Shown here: one piece after another, positions 8,867-17,403 of the stretch | How the letters are laid out: each line of letters opens with the position of its first letter | Numbering within the stretch: position 1 is the stretch's first letter | NCBI RefSeq assembly: GCF_900172275.1 | Contig: NZ_FWFT01000003.1 | Location: 496,001 to 560,000 of the forward strand | DNA: 64,000 nt | Source: Pseudooctadecabacter jejudonensis | GTDB taxonomy: Bacteria; Pseudomonadota; Alphaproteobacteria; Rhodobacterales; Rhodobacteraceae | Direction: 5' to 3' | Notes under the pieces: generated by a model | Told to the model about the DNA's origin: nothing | Seen by the model: the letters and a program-made list of their open reading frames with translations, nothing else | The model's database searches: none | Program-made: the position numbers and the translations under genes

Positions 8867-9709
8867 ATGACCGCCTCCAGCTTCACCACCGCAGACCGCA
8901 CCCGCCTGCACTACATAGACGAAGGCCCCGAAGATCACGGCGGCCTGCCTGTTCTTTGCCTTGCGGGTCTCACCCGCAACAGCCATGATTTCGATCATGT
9001 CGCCCCGCAACTGTTGGCCACCGGCATCCGCCTGATCCGCATGGATTACCGCGGGCGCGGCCAGTCAGATTGGGCCGATCCCGCCACCTACACCATCCCA
9101 CACGAAGCCGCAGACGCACTGGCCCTGCTCGATCATCTGGGCCTAGAAAAGACCGCGATCCTGGGCACCTCCCGTGGTGGCCTTATCGCCATGATGCTGG
9201 CCGCCACCGCAAAACATCGCCTGCTGGGCGTGGCACTGAATGACATCGGCCCCGAAATCGCGCCCGCAGGGCTCAGCGTCATCAAAGACTACATCGGCCG
9301 CAATCCCGTACAATACACCCACGAAGAGGCCGCGCACTTCCGCGCCCGCGCGTGGTCCCACTTCACCGGAGTGCCCCACACCCGCTGGCTGGCCGAGGTT
9401 CGAAACCACTACGCACAAACCGACACAGGCCTCGTGATCAAATACGACCCTCGTCTGCGCGACGCAGTGCTTGACGCCGGCGCCCAGCCCGTCCCCGACC
9501 TCTGGCCGCTTTTTGATGCCATGGCGGGCCTGCCACTGGCGATGCTGCGCGGCGATGCCTCCGACCTGCTGACAGCCGCCACGTTTGACACCATGCGCAA
9601 CCGCCGCCCCGACGCCCACGCCGCCGTGGTCACAGGCCGTGGCCATGTGCCGTTCCTTGATGAGCCCGAGGCCATCAGCACCCTCAAAGACTGGATCACC
9701 GACCTATGA
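8867..9709 (+). CDS. alpha/beta hydrolase
   Basis: A 280-residue alpha/beta-fold hydrolase. Visible elements are the oxyanion strand (LPVLCLAGLTRNS), the MDYRGRGQSD segment, the nucleophile elbow LGTSRGG (Ser near residue 103), and a C-terminal GRGHVPFLDEP segment carrying the catalytic His. The substrate cannot be told. It begins 6 nt after the His-rich protein gene and overlaps the following ammonia-lyase by 4 nt, so it belongs to the 7557-10686 operon. Confidence 0.85.
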   Translation: MTASSFTTADRTRLHYIDEGPEDHGGLPVLCLAGLTRNSHDFDHVAPQLLATGIRLIRMDYRGRGQSDWADPATYTIPHEAADALALLDHLGLEKTAILGTSRGGLIAMMLAATAKHRLLGVALNDIGPEIAPAGLSVIKDYIGRNPVQYTHEEAAHFRARAWSHFTGVPHTRWLAEVRNHYAQTDTGLVIKYDPRLRDAVLDAGAQPVPDLWPLFDAMAGLPLAMLRGDASDLLTAATFDTMRNRRPDAHAAVVTGRGHVPFLDEPEAISTLKDWITDL

Positions 9710-10686
9710 CAGACGCCTGCACCATAGACGATATCCGGACAGCGGCCCGGCGCCTGCGCGGCCACGCCCGCCGCACGCCCCTGCTGTCCTCACCCTTTCT
9801 GGATGACCTCGCCGGACGGCGCGTCCTGCTGAAACCCGAATGTCTGCAACACACCGGCAGCTTCAAATTCCGTGGTGCCTACAACGCGATCAGCGCAATG
9901 GATCCAAACACCCGCGCACGCGGCGTCATCGCCTTCTCGTCGGGCAACCACGCCCAAGGCGTGGCCTACGCCGCAGCCCTGCATGGCACAACGTCGACAA
10001 TCATCATGCCCGCTGACGCCCCGCAGCTCAAGATTGACAACACCCGCGCCCTTGGCGCGACCGTCGTCCTCTATGACCGCGACACCGAAGACCGCGACGA
10101 CATAGGCGCGCGCCTTGCCGCCGACCAAAACCTGACCCTCATCAAACCCTTCGACAACGGGTACGTCATCGCAGGCCAAGGCACCACAGGACTTGAGATT
10201 GCCGAAGACGCCGCCGCCTTGGACATCACCGACGCCGACGTTCTGGTGTGTTGCGGCGGCGGCGGCCTCACCTCAGGCATCGCCTTGGCGCTAGAGGCCG
10301 ACGCCCCGACCCTCACCGCCCGTCCTGTTGAACCCACAGGCTTCGACGACGTCAAACGCTCGCTTGAGGCGGGCGAGATCAAACGCAACCCCGCCACCTC
10401 CGGCAACATCTGCGACGCGATCATCACCCCTCAACCGGGCGATCTGACCTTCCCGATCCTCAAACGTCTGTGCGGCGCGGGCCTCACCGTCACCGAAGAC
10501 CAATGCCTTCAGGCCATGGCCCACGCCTTCTTGCGTCTCAAACTCGTGCTCGAACCCGGCGGCGCCGCAGCCTTGGCCGCCGCCCTCTTCTCCCCGGGCA
10601 TCACCACAGACACCGTCATCGCGACCCTGTCGGGGGGCAACGTCGACCCCGCCATGTTCACCCGCGCGCTTGACACCGTGGCGTAA
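9706..10686 (+). CDS. PLP-dependent threonine/serine dehydratase family protein
   Basis: A 326-residue fold-type II PLP enzyme. The cofactor Lys lies in TGSFKFRGAYNA (about residue 54), SSGNHAQG binds the substrate carboxylate, and CCGGGGLTSG binds the PLP phosphate. The C-terminus ends after ATLSGGNVD with no ACT regulatory domain, so it is a short, catabolic-type enzyme. Candidates are threonine ammonia-lyase, threo-3-hydroxyaspartate ammonia-lyase or serine racemase; the sequence does not separate them. It overlaps the upstream hydrolase by 4 nt. Confidence 0.85.
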   Translation: MTDACTIDDIRTAARRLRGHARRTPLLSSPFLDDLAGRRVLLKPECLQHTGSFKFRGAYNAISAMDPNTRARGVIAFSSGNHAQGVAYAAALHGTTSTIIMPADAPQLKIDNTRALGATVVLYDRDTEDRDDIGARLAADQNLTLIKPFDNGYVIAGQGTTGLEIAEDAAALDITDADVLVCCGGGGLTSGIALALEADAPTLTARPVEPTGFDDVKRSLEAGEIKRNPATSGNICDAIITPQPGDLTFPILKRLCGAGLTVTEDQCLQAMAHAFLRLKLVLEPGGAAALAAALFSPGITTDTVIATLSGGNVDPAMFTRALDTVA

Positions 10687-10692
10687 CCGCCT

Positions 10693-10714
10693 CTTCATCT
10701 GACCAGAAAAACTC
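10693..10714 (+). repeat. gene-end element, copy A
   Basis: This 22-nt copy of CTTCATCTGAC-NNN-AAAAACTC lies 6 nt after the stop of the ammonia-lyase gene. The same element with changes at only three positions follows two other plus-strand genes in the window (17311 and 20811). Here it runs into CCGCCGGAGG and then the 22-bp palindrome at 10726. Its function is unknown to me; a transcript 3'-end role is possible. Confidence 0.6.
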
Positions 10715-10725
10715 CCGCCGGAGGC

Positions 10726-10747
10726 AACAAAATTCCGGAATTTTGTT
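10726..10747. repeat. 22-bp perfect palindrome, copy 1
   Basis: The half-site AACAAAATTCC is followed directly by its reverse complement, giving a perfect 22-bp palindrome that ends 18 nt before the next start codon. An identical copy lies at 13379-13400, and the right-hand flanks are also similar. It could be a protein-binding site or part of a small repeated element. Confidence 0.8.
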
Positions 10748-10765
10748 CGCCCGCAAAGGACAGAC

Positions 10766-11992
10766 ATGACCCGTTTCACCATCGCCAGCTTCAACGTCAA
10801 AAACCTCATCGGGCCCGATCAGGAATACTACGAATTCCAATCCTACACCCCCGAAGAACACGCCTGGAAACAGGCGTGGCTGTCTGACCAACTGCTGACC
10901 ATGGATGCCGACATCGTCGGCTTTCAGGAAATCTTTGACGAAGACGCCCTGCGCGCCGTCATTGCAGAGGCCGACGCCGAAGGGGCCGCCTCAAACAACG
11001 CCGCCGTCCCCGACCCGTCCAAACGCTACCACCGCAAAGCCATCTTTCGAAAACTCGCCTACACGCCCTACGGCACAGGCGGGCTAGCCGTGGCACCCAA
11101 CGTACTGGACGGCGAACCCGGCCAGCGCCGCCCCGGCGTCGCGATCCTGTCGCGATTTGGCTTTGCAGAGGATCCCGAAGTTTTGCAAGACCTGCCCGAA
11201 CCCCTCGATATCCCGTTCTCACGCCTGCGCGGCACCGAAGGCGACGACAGCGCGGGCTTTTTCCGGATCAACCGCCTCAGCCGCCCGATCCTCAAGGCGC
11301 GCGTGCCCATCCCCACAAACGGGGGCGACCAGATCATCACCGTCTTCAACTGCCACCTGAAATCCAAACTGGGCGAACACATCACTCCGAATGGCGCAGA
11401 CCATGCCCCCGCCGCCGACCTCACCAACTACGACCCCACCGCCCGCGCGCTGGGCTCCCTGCGTGCGGCCCTCAGACGCACGGCGGAAGCCTGGGTGCTC
11501 CGCCGCGAAATCATCGAAGAACTCAACGCAGGCCGCCCCGTCATGGTCCTGGGCGATTTCAACGACAGCGAACATTCCGTCTCCTCTGAAATCATCTCCG
11601 GCGAAGTGCCCTTCAAAAACTACGCCTGGATGCTCCGCCACGACGCCAAACACCGTGCGGATCGCTATTCAGACGCCGAAAATGACCAGATCCGCGAAGA
11701 CATCGACCGCGTTCGCCTGCATTCTGCAGAACGTCTGTTCGTGCGCAAGTCCGCCCGCGACATGGTCTATACGTCGGCCTTCGGTGGCGTCTTCGAATCC
11801 ATCGACCAAATCTACATGTCCCGCCACTTCCTCGCAGACCACAAGGACAGCATCGGCGAGATGGAATATTTCTCCGTCCTCAACGACCACCTGACAGACG
11901 GCTCCCATCCCGAAGCCCCCTACAACAAACTGGCCTCGGATCACGGACAGATCATGGCGCATATGGTGCTGGGCGATGGCCCCCACAGATAA
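10766..11992 (+). CDS. endonuclease/exonuclease/phosphatase (EEP) family protein
   Basis: A 408-residue EEP-fold protein without a signal peptide. It has the N-terminal FTIASFNVKNL strand, the metal-binding Glu in VGFQEIFDE, the INRLSRPIL region, HLKSK, the VMVLGDFNDSE motif with Asp and Asn, and a C-terminal SDHGQIMA with the catalytic His. Members cut phosphodiester bonds in nucleic acids, inositol phosphates or lipids, so the substrate is open. A ribosome site (AAAGGA) precedes the ATG. It overlaps the next hydrolase gene by 17 nt. Confidence 0.85.
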   Translation: MTRFTIASFNVKNLIGPDQEYYEFQSYTPEEHAWKQAWLSDQLLTMDADIVGFQEIFDEDALRAVIAEADAEGAASNNAAVPDPSKRYHRKAIFRKLAYTPYGTGGLAVAPNVLDGEPGQRRPGVAILSRFGFAEDPEVLQDLPEPLDIPFSRLRGTEGDDSAGFFRINRLSRPILKARVPIPTNGGDQIITVFNCHLKSKLGEHITPNGADHAPAADLTNYDPTARALGSLRAALRRTAEAWVLRREIIEELNAGRPVMVLGDFNDSEHSVSSEIISGEVPFKNYAWMLRHDAKHRADRYSDAENDQIREDIDRVRLHSAERLFVRKSARDMVYTSAFGGVFESIDQIYMSRHFLADHKDSIGEMEYFSVLNDHLTDGSHPEAPYNKLASDHGQIMAHMVLGDGPHR

Positions 11993-12767
11993 AACCACCA
12001 CACATAAAATCGCGGCCAAAGGCGCCACCCTACACGCCACCAGCACGGGCAGTGGCCCGCCGCTGCTGTTCATCCACGCGCTTGGCCTTGATCACACCGT
12101 CTGGCAGGGCGTCATCCGCCACTTTCCCGACCACTGCGTCATCACTTATGACCTGCGCGGCCACGGCGCATCAGACGCCCCCACGGGTCCCTACGCCATG
12201 GGCCAACTCGTAGCGGATGCCGAGGCGGTCTGCGTTCACTTCGCCCTCAAAGAAGCTTGCGTGATCGGCCATTCCGTGGGCGGCATGATTGCCCAAGGAC
12301 TGGCGGTCAAACGGCTTGATCTGGTGCGCGCGTTGGGGCTTGTCGCCACAGCCGCCAAATTCGGCCAACCCGGACCGTGGCGTGAACGTGCCAGCACCGC
12401 CCGCACCCGCGGCATGGCGGCCCTCGCGCCGGATATCCTCACCCGCTGGACGCCCCTTGGCCCCCACGACGCACCCTTAGATGCGCAGCTGCGCGCCACC
12501 CCGCCCGAAGGCTATGCCTCCACGTGCGAGGCCATCGCAGGCACCGATTTCTACACCCCCACCTCCGGTTTGCGGCTGTCCACCTTGGGTTTATGCGGCA
12601 CGCTCGATGCCGCCACCCCGCCCGATCTGGTGCGCGAAACCACGGACCTGATCCCTGGCAGCACGTTTCACCTGATCCGCGGCGCAGGCCACATGGCCCC
12701 GCTCACGCACCCGGACATGGTGGCCGATCTTATTGCGGTATTCCTGAAAGGGGTCGGACATGTCTGA
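11976..12767 (+). CDS. alpha/beta hydrolase, 3-oxoadipate enol-lactonase-like
   Basis: A 263-residue alpha/beta hydrolase resembling PcaD-type enol-lactonases. LLFIHALGLDHTVW is the oxyanion region, YDLRGHGASD follows, the nucleophile elbow is IGHSVGGMIAQ (Ser near residue 99), LCGTLDAATPP carries the acid, and GAGHMAPL carries the His. No other beta-ketoadipate genes are nearby, so the lactonase role is only a family resemblance. It overlaps the gene before (17 nt) and after (8 nt). Confidence 0.82.
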   Translation: MAPTDKTTTHKIAAKGATLHATSTGSGPPLLFIHALGLDHTVWQGVIRHFPDHCVITYDLRGHGASDAPTGPYAMGQLVADAEAVCVHFALKEACVIGHSVGGMIAQGLAVKRLDLVRALGLVATAAKFGQPGPWRERASTARTRGMAALAPDILTRWTPLGPHDAPLDAQLRATPPEGYASTCEAIAGTDFYTPTSGLRLSTLGLCGTLDAATPPDLVRETTDLIPGSTFHLIRGAGHMAPLTHPDMVADLIAVFLKGVGHV

Positions 12768-13356
12768 CCCGCCGACCCAACAGGGCGATTTTGTCATCAT
12801 CCTCGGCGCGCCCGCGGTCGGAAAAATGACCGTAGGACAGGCCCTTTCAAAGCGGACAGGCTATCCCCTTTTCCACAACCACATCACGATCGAAGTCGCA
12901 GCCCCCTATTTCAGCTACGGCACACCCGAGGGCCGCGCCCTTGTGGGCCGACTGCGTGATGCGTTCTTTGATGCGTTTGAGGCCAGCACCGCACAGGGCT
13001 ATATCTTCACCTTCGCATGCGCCTACGACATCCCGGGCGAACGGGACTACATCACGTCCATTGCCGCTCGGTTCGAAGCACGGGGTCGGCGCATTTGCTG
13101 GGTTGAACTGTCCGCCCCGTTTGAGACCCGACGCATCCGAAATCAAAGCGAAAATCGACTGGCGCACAAGCCCACAAAACGTGATCTGCATTGGTCCGAC
13201 ACCCATCTGCGAGGGCTTGAAGACAGACACAGGTTCACCTGTCATGTGTCTGAACGCGCGTCCGCTGACATGCTGCTTGTGAATACAGAAAACCTCTCCG
13301 CCGAGAGTGCAGCGGATCGGATACAGACACATTTTGGTCTGCCTGACAACGCATAA
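12760..13356 (+). CDS. P-loop kinase-like protein
   Basis: This 198-residue protein has a Walker A motif, GAPAVGKMT, at about residues 16-24, followed by a shikimate/adenylate-kinase-like layout with hydrophobic strands IFTFAC and RICWVEL. A late RQ/R-rich segment (RRIRNQSENRLAHK) may serve as a lid. The fold is that of small-molecule kinases such as chloramphenicol phosphotransferase or gluconate kinase. The substrate is unknown. It overlaps the upstream hydrolase gene by 8 nt. Confidence 0.72.
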   Translation: MSDPPTQQGDFVIILGAPAVGKMTVGQALSKRTGYPLFHNHITIEVAAPYFSYGTPEGRALVGRLRDAFFDAFEASTAQGYIFTFACAYDIPGERDYITSIAARFEARGRRICWVELSAPFETRRIRNQSENRLAHKPTKRDLHWSDTHLRGLEDRHRFTCHVSERASADMLLVNTENLSAESAADRIQTHFGLPDNA

Positions 13357-13378
13357 CCCCCCCTTTGTCTCAGGGCCC

Positions 13379-13400
13379 AACAAAATTCCGGAATTTTGTT
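13379..13400. repeat. 22-bp perfect palindrome, copy 2
   Basis: Identical to the palindrome at 10726-10747 (half-site AACAAAATTCC plus its reverse complement). It lies between the kinase-like gene and the MFS gene, 61 nt before the chosen start of the latter. Confidence 0.8.
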
Positions 13401-13461
13401 TCCCGCCGCACAGGACACATTGCCCTTTGCGAAACCAATCCGTTCAGACTACTGCTTTCCT

Positions 13462-14703
13462 ATGACTGTCACCGATCCCGCGCCAGCCGAGCCCGCCGCC
13501 CGAAAACGCGCCATCACTTTCATCATCATCACCTTGATGCTGGATGCCATGGGCATCGGTCTGATCCTGCCCGTCATGCCGGATCTGATCCGAGAGGTCG
13601 AGGGCGGCACGCTTGGCACAGCAGCCCTCTGGGGCGGGGTGCTGGCGACGACCTTTGCAGTGATGCAATTCATTTTCGGCCCCATCTTGGGCTCCCTGTC
13701 TGATCGGTTCGGCCGCCGTCCTGTCCTGCTGGTCTCGCTTGCGGTGATGACCGTCGACTATCTGGTCATGGCCGTTGCAGGCTCCATCTGGCTGCTGTTT
13801 TTGACCCGCGTCATCGGCGGCATCACCGCCGCAACCCAATCCACCGCCGCGGCGTTTATTGCCGACATCTCCAAGCCAGAAGAGAAATCAGCAAACTTCG
13901 GTCTTATCGGCGCCGCCTTCGGCTTGGGCTTTGTGCTGGGCCCCGTCATCGGTGGCCTGCTGGGAGAATTGGGCACACGCGCGCCATTCTACGCCGCCGC
14001 AGCCCTCGGCGCGCTCAACCTCCTTTTCGGCTACTACGTCCTGCCCGAAACCGTCACCGACCGCATCCGCCGCCCGTTTTCCCTGCGCCGCGCCAACCCC
14101 TTCGGCGCCTTCCGCGCGCTCAGCCAACTCGACGGACTGCGCCGCCTCATCTTCCTCGTCTTCCTGTATGAATTCGCCTTCATCGTGTACCCCGCCACCT
14201 GGGCCTATTTCACCAAAGAGGCGTTCGGCTGGTCGCCCGGCATGGTCGGCGGATCGCTTGCGATGTTCGGCATCGGAATGGCCCTCGTCCAGGGCGTCCT
14301 CATCCGCCCCGTCCTGCGCCGCTTCGGCGAACGCGGCACGATCATCTACGGCATCACCTTCAACTTCGTGGCCTTCCTCGCACTCACCCTGCTGACCAAC
14401 GGCTGGATCGCACTGGCCTTTACCCCCCTCACAGCATTGGGCGCTGTCGTTACCCCCGCCCTCCAAGGCCTGATGTCCCAGCGCGCAGGCGACGACCAAC
14501 AAGGAGAACTGCAGGGCGTCATCGCATCGGCCAAATCCATCGCAATGATCTTCTCCCCGCTGGTCATGACCCAACTGTTCTGGGTCTTTACCGACGGCAC
14601 CGGCGTCCACCTGCCGGGTGCCGCCTTCGCCCTGTCCGCCCTGTTGATGATCGTCTGCATGGTCACCTTCCTGGGCCGCCCCCGCGTGCCCGCCACACCT
14701 TGA
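13462..14703 (+). CDS. MFS drug-efflux transporter, TetA-like
   Basis: A 413-residue MFS protein with 12 predicted membrane segments. The motif GSLSDRFGRRPVLL after segment 2 is the conserved MFS loop, and the IGAAFGLGFVLGPVIGG segment is the antiporter motif C found in TetA/DHA1 pumps. The N-terminus MLDAMGIGLILPVMPDL is typical of that family. The ATG at 13462 was preferred over an in-frame TTG at 13396 because the earlier codons lie in the palindrome region. The ribosome site is poor, so the start is uncertain. Confidence 0.85.
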   Translation: MTVTDPAPAEPAARKRAITFIIITLMLDAMGIGLILPVMPDLIREVEGGTLGTAALWGGVLATTFAVMQFIFGPILGSLSDRFGRRPVLLVSLAVMTVDYLVMAVAGSIWLLFLTRVIGGITAATQSTAAAFIADISKPEEKSANFGLIGAAFGLGFVLGPVIGGLLGELGTRAPFYAAAALGALNLLFGYYVLPETVTDRIRRPFSLRRANPFGAFRALSQLDGLRRLIFLVFLYEFAFIVYPATWAYFTKEAFGWSPGMVGGSLAMFGIGMALVQGVLIRPVLRRFGERGTIIYGITFNFVAFLALTLLTNGWIALAFTPLTALGAVVTPALQGLMSQRAGDDQQGELQGVIASAKSIAMIFSPLVMTQLFWVFTDGTGVHLPGAAFALSALLMIVCMVTFLGRPRVPATP

Positions 14704-14832
14704 CACTGCCCCAACCCTCCCGCCACGTCACCCTTCCCCAAACGACGCAACCACGTCGCTTTCAGACTTGCGCAAACGCAGCTGGCCCGCCACCCTCACC
14801 GGACACTGATACCCACCGTCCAGAGGTCCCCA

Positions 14833-15915
14833 ATGCCCCGCATCAAAGCCGCCGTCTGCCATGCCTTTGGCGAACCCTTCCAAATCGAAGACATCGAACT
14901 GCGCGCGCCCATGGGCGAAGAGGTTGAGGTCACCCTGGCCGCCTGCGCCATCTGCCACTCCGATATCTCCTATGCGGACGGCATCTGGGGCGGCTCTCTG
15001 CCGGCGGTCTACGGGCATGAAGCCGCAGGCACCGTCACCGCCACCGGACCCAATGCCAAAGGCATCGCTCTGGGCGACCGTGTCGTCGTCACGCTGATCC
15101 GCGCCTGCGGCACCTGCCCCAGCTGCAGCGCGGCACGGCCCACCAACTGCGAAACGCCCTACGACGGCGACCACGGCCCGATCAAAACTGCCGATGGGGG
15201 CAAATTGCATCAGGCCATGGCCTGCGGCGGCTTTGCTGAGAAGGTCGTCGTTGACAGCTCTCAGGTCGTGACCTTTCCCGACGGCATCTCGATGGAGGCC
15301 GCCTCTCTTCTGGCCTGCGGTGTCATCACCGGCATCGGCGCGGTGGTCAACGCCGCCAAGGTGCGCCCCGGTCAGGACGTTGTCGTGATCGGCGCAGGCG
15401 GCGTCGGCCTCAACGCCATCCAAGGGGCCGCCATCGCAGGCGCGCGGCGCATCGTGGCTGTGGATATGGAACCCAGCAAACTTGATGTGGCGAAAGACTT
15501 CGGCGCCACCGACGCGATCCTCGCCAGCCAAGATGCGCCCTGGCGCGCCGCGAAAGAGGCCATGGGCCGTGGCGCAGATGCGGTCCTCGTCACCGTTGGC
15601 GTGGCCCCCGTCTACAACGACGCGCCCCGCTATCTGGCCAAGGGCGGCAATATCGTCATGGTCGGCATGCCCGGCGTGGGCGACGAAAGCGTGTATGAGG
15701 CCGCTAATTTCGCCGCCGCCGGTCAGGGCATGATCGGGTCCAAAATGGGCGACGTGGTCATCAAGCGGGACATCCCGTGGATGGTTGACCTCTACAGTCA
15801 GGGTCGTCTGAAACTGGATGAACTGATCTCGGGCCGCTGGTCGCTGGATCAGATCAACGAGGCGATTGCCGACACCCGAACAGGGGCCGCCAAGCGCAAC
15901 GTCATCGTGTTCTGA
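14833..15915 (+). CDS. zinc-dependent alcohol dehydrogenase
   Basis: A 360-residue medium-chain dehydrogenase. Catalytic zinc ligands are Cys38 (AACAICHSD), His62 in GHEAAG, and a Cys in LACGVITG. The structural zinc site is Cys92, 95, 98 and 106. The Rossmann motif VIGAGGVGLNAIQGA binds NAD(P). It resembles class III / S-(hydroxymethyl)glutathione-dehydrogenase-like enzymes, but the acceptor alcohol is unknown. It lies 109 nt upstream of an enolase-superfamily gene, so a joint role in sugar-acid or alcohol breakdown is possible. Confidence 0.88.
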   Translation: MPRIKAAVCHAFGEPFQIEDIELRAPMGEEVEVTLAACAICHSDISYADGIWGGSLPAVYGHEAAGTVTATGPNAKGIALGDRVVVTLIRACGTCPSCSAARPTNCETPYDGDHGPIKTADGGKLHQAMACGGFAEKVVVDSSQVVTFPDGISMEAASLLACGVITGIGAVVNAAKVRPGQDVVVIGAGGVGLNAIQGAAIAGARRIVAVDMEPSKLDVAKDFGATDAILASQDAPWRAAKEAMGRGADAVLVTVGVAPVYNDAPRYLAKGGNIVMVGMPGVGDESVYEAANFAAAGQGMIGSKMGDVVIKRDIPWMVDLYSQGRLKLDELISGRWSLDQINEAIADTRTGAAKRNVIVF

Positions 15916-15925
15916 TGGCAGGCTG

Positions 15926-15965
15926 CCATACGCGAGCCATACGCAAACCATACGCCAGCCATACC
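15926..15965 (+). repeat. tandem 11-bp direct repeat
   Basis: Three complete units of CCATACGCNNN plus a partial fourth (CCATACC) lie head to tail from 15926 to 15965, in the gap between the dehydrogenase and the enolase-superfamily gene. The 11-bp period is about one DNA turn, so the copies would sit on the same face of the helix. This suits a regulator-binding site, though a chance microsatellite is possible. Confidence 0.75.
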
Positions 15966-16024
15966 GGTGAATGGGTAAGGCCAGTTGGTCAATCATAGAT
16001 CCAGATCGTTAAGGATTTCGTCCC

Positions 16025-17257
16025 ATGAAACTTCAAGACCTCGACATCATCGTCACGGCGCCCCCCGCCCCCGGCTGGGGCGGACGGTATTGGATATTGG
16101 TCAAGGTCACGACAGACACCGGCATCACCGGCTGGGGGGAATGTTACGCCAGCTCTGTCGGCCCGGATGCGATGACCCATGTCATCAAGGACGTCTTCGC
16201 CCGCCATATGCACGGCGAAAACCCTGAAAACATTGAACTTATGTTCCGTCGCGCCTATTCGGCGGGCTTCACCCAACGGCCCGATCTCACTGTCATGGGC
16301 GCATGGTCGGGCCTTGAGATCGCCTGCTGGGACATCTTGGGCAAAGACCGCGACCGCCCCGTTCATGCCCTGATCGGCGGGCGCCTCAACGACCGCATTC
16401 GCGCCTATACCTACCTATATCCCCAACAAAATCATACACTTCCAGACTTCTGGGCCTCCGCCGACATGGCCGCCGAGGCCGCCGCAGCCTACGTCGCCCA
16501 AGGCTACACAGCCGTCAAATTCGACCCCGCCGGCCCCTATACAATCCGCGCCGGCCACATGCCGTCGCTGCATGATATCGAGACATCCGTTAACTTCTGT
16601 GCTGCCATCCGCGAGGCCGTGGGACCAGCAGCAGATCTGCTCTTTGGCACCCATGGTCAGTTCTCCACCGGCGGGGCCATTCGCATGGGCCAGGCGATCG
16701 ACTGCTTCAGCCCCCTGTGGTTTGAGGAACCCATTCCGCCCGACGCTGTGGGCGAAATGGCCAAGGTCACGGCAGCCGTCAAAACCCCCATTGCCACAGG
16801 CGAACGTCTGACCACTAAGGCGGAATTTGCCACCGTCCTGCGCAGTGGGGCAGCCACGATCCTGCAGCCCGCCCTGGGCCGCTCAGGCGGCATCTGGGAA
16901 ACCAAGAAAATCGCAACCCTGGCAGAGGTTTACAACGCCCAAGTGGCCCCGCACCTCTATGCAGGTCCCATCGAATGGGCCGCCAATATCCAGCTTGCGG
17001 CGACGCTGCCGAACATCCTGATGGCCGAAACAATCGAGACGGATTTCCACGCCGCCCTGATCAAAAACAGCATCACCGTTGAGGACGGCTACATCCCTGT
17101 CCCCACAGCCCCCGGCCTCGGCATCGACGTCGACGAAGACCTCGCCCGCGCCCATCCCTACACCGGGGACGGCCTCCATCTGCAAATGCAAGACGGCCCG
17201 ATCAGCTATCACGCCCCCAACGTTTTTGCAGGCGGCGCGCCGGTCAAAACACCCTAA
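16025..17257 (+). CDS. enolase-superfamily (mandelate racemase/muconate lactonizing) enzyme
   Basis: A 410-residue protein with the enolase-superfamily capping domain (TGITGWGECY at about 38-47) and a barrel domain. Two metal ligands are clear: the Glu residues in LWFEEPIPP and ATGERLTT. The segment where the first ligand normally lies reads LLFGTHGQF, with no Asp or Glu at the usual place, so this site deserves a check. A late VAPHLYAGP carries a possible catalytic His. Family members dehydrate or isomerise sugar acids (galactonate dehydratase, cycloisomerases). The exact substrate is unknown. The 11-bp tandem repeat upstream may control it. Confidence 0.82.
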   Translation: MKLQDLDIIVTAPPAPGWGGRYWILVKVTTDTGITGWGECYASSVGPDAMTHVIKDVFARHMHGENPENIELMFRRAYSAGFTQRPDLTVMGAWSGLEIACWDILGKDRDRPVHALIGGRLNDRIRAYTYLYPQQNHTLPDFWASADMAAEAAAAYVAQGYTAVKFDPAGPYTIRAGHMPSLHDIETSVNFCAAIREAVGPAADLLFGTHGQFSTGGAIRMGQAIDCFSPLWFEEPIPPDAVGEMAKVTAAVKTPIATGERLTTKAEFATVLRSGAATILQPALGRSGGIWETKKIATLAEVYNAQVAPHLYAGPIEWAANIQLAATLPNILMAETIETDFHAALIKNSITVEDGYIPVPTAPGLGIDVDEDLARAHPYTGDGLHLQMQDGPISYHAPNVFAGGAPVKTP

Positions 17258-17280
17258 TCACCCCCCTGCCCAACCGGGCA

Positions 17281-17298
17281 CGCGTTAACCTTAACGCG
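17281..17298. repeat. 18-bp palindrome after the enolase-superfamily gene
   Basis: CGCGTTAA and TTAACGCG are separated by two bases. As a hairpin it would have almost no loop, so a DNA-binding site is as likely as a terminator. The gene-end element follows at 17311. Confidence 0.45.
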
Positions 17299-17310
17299 CC
17301 CCCGCCCCCG

Positions 17311-17332
17311 CTTCATCTGACCCAAAAAACTC
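17311..17332 (+). repeat. gene-end element, copy B
   Basis: A 22-nt match to CTTCATCTGAC-NNN-AAAAACTC, here with CCA in the variable triplet, 54 nt after the enolase-superfamily stop codon. Confidence 0.6.
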
Positions 17333-17378
17333 TCCCTGAAAGGCCGATTTGCCAAAGGCTCCCCCGCCGATTATGAAT

Positions 17379-17391
17379 TGAACACAGTTCA
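17379..17391. promoter_or_regulatory. TGAAC-N3-GTTCA operator 1 (tetR promoter)
   Basis: A 13-bp site TGAACACAGTTCA ends 12 nt before the TetR start codon and abuts its ribosome site (AAGGAG). Two further sites with the same half-sites lie downstream of the gene. Autorepression by the TetR protein is the simplest reading. Confidence 0.75.
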
Positions 17392-17403
17392 TAAGGAGCC
17401 CCC

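Noticed and set aside
17281-17298. Palindrome CGCGTTAA-N2-TTAACGCG as a strong terminator
   Set aside because: The loop would be only two bases and no T run follows, so it is listed only as a repeat.
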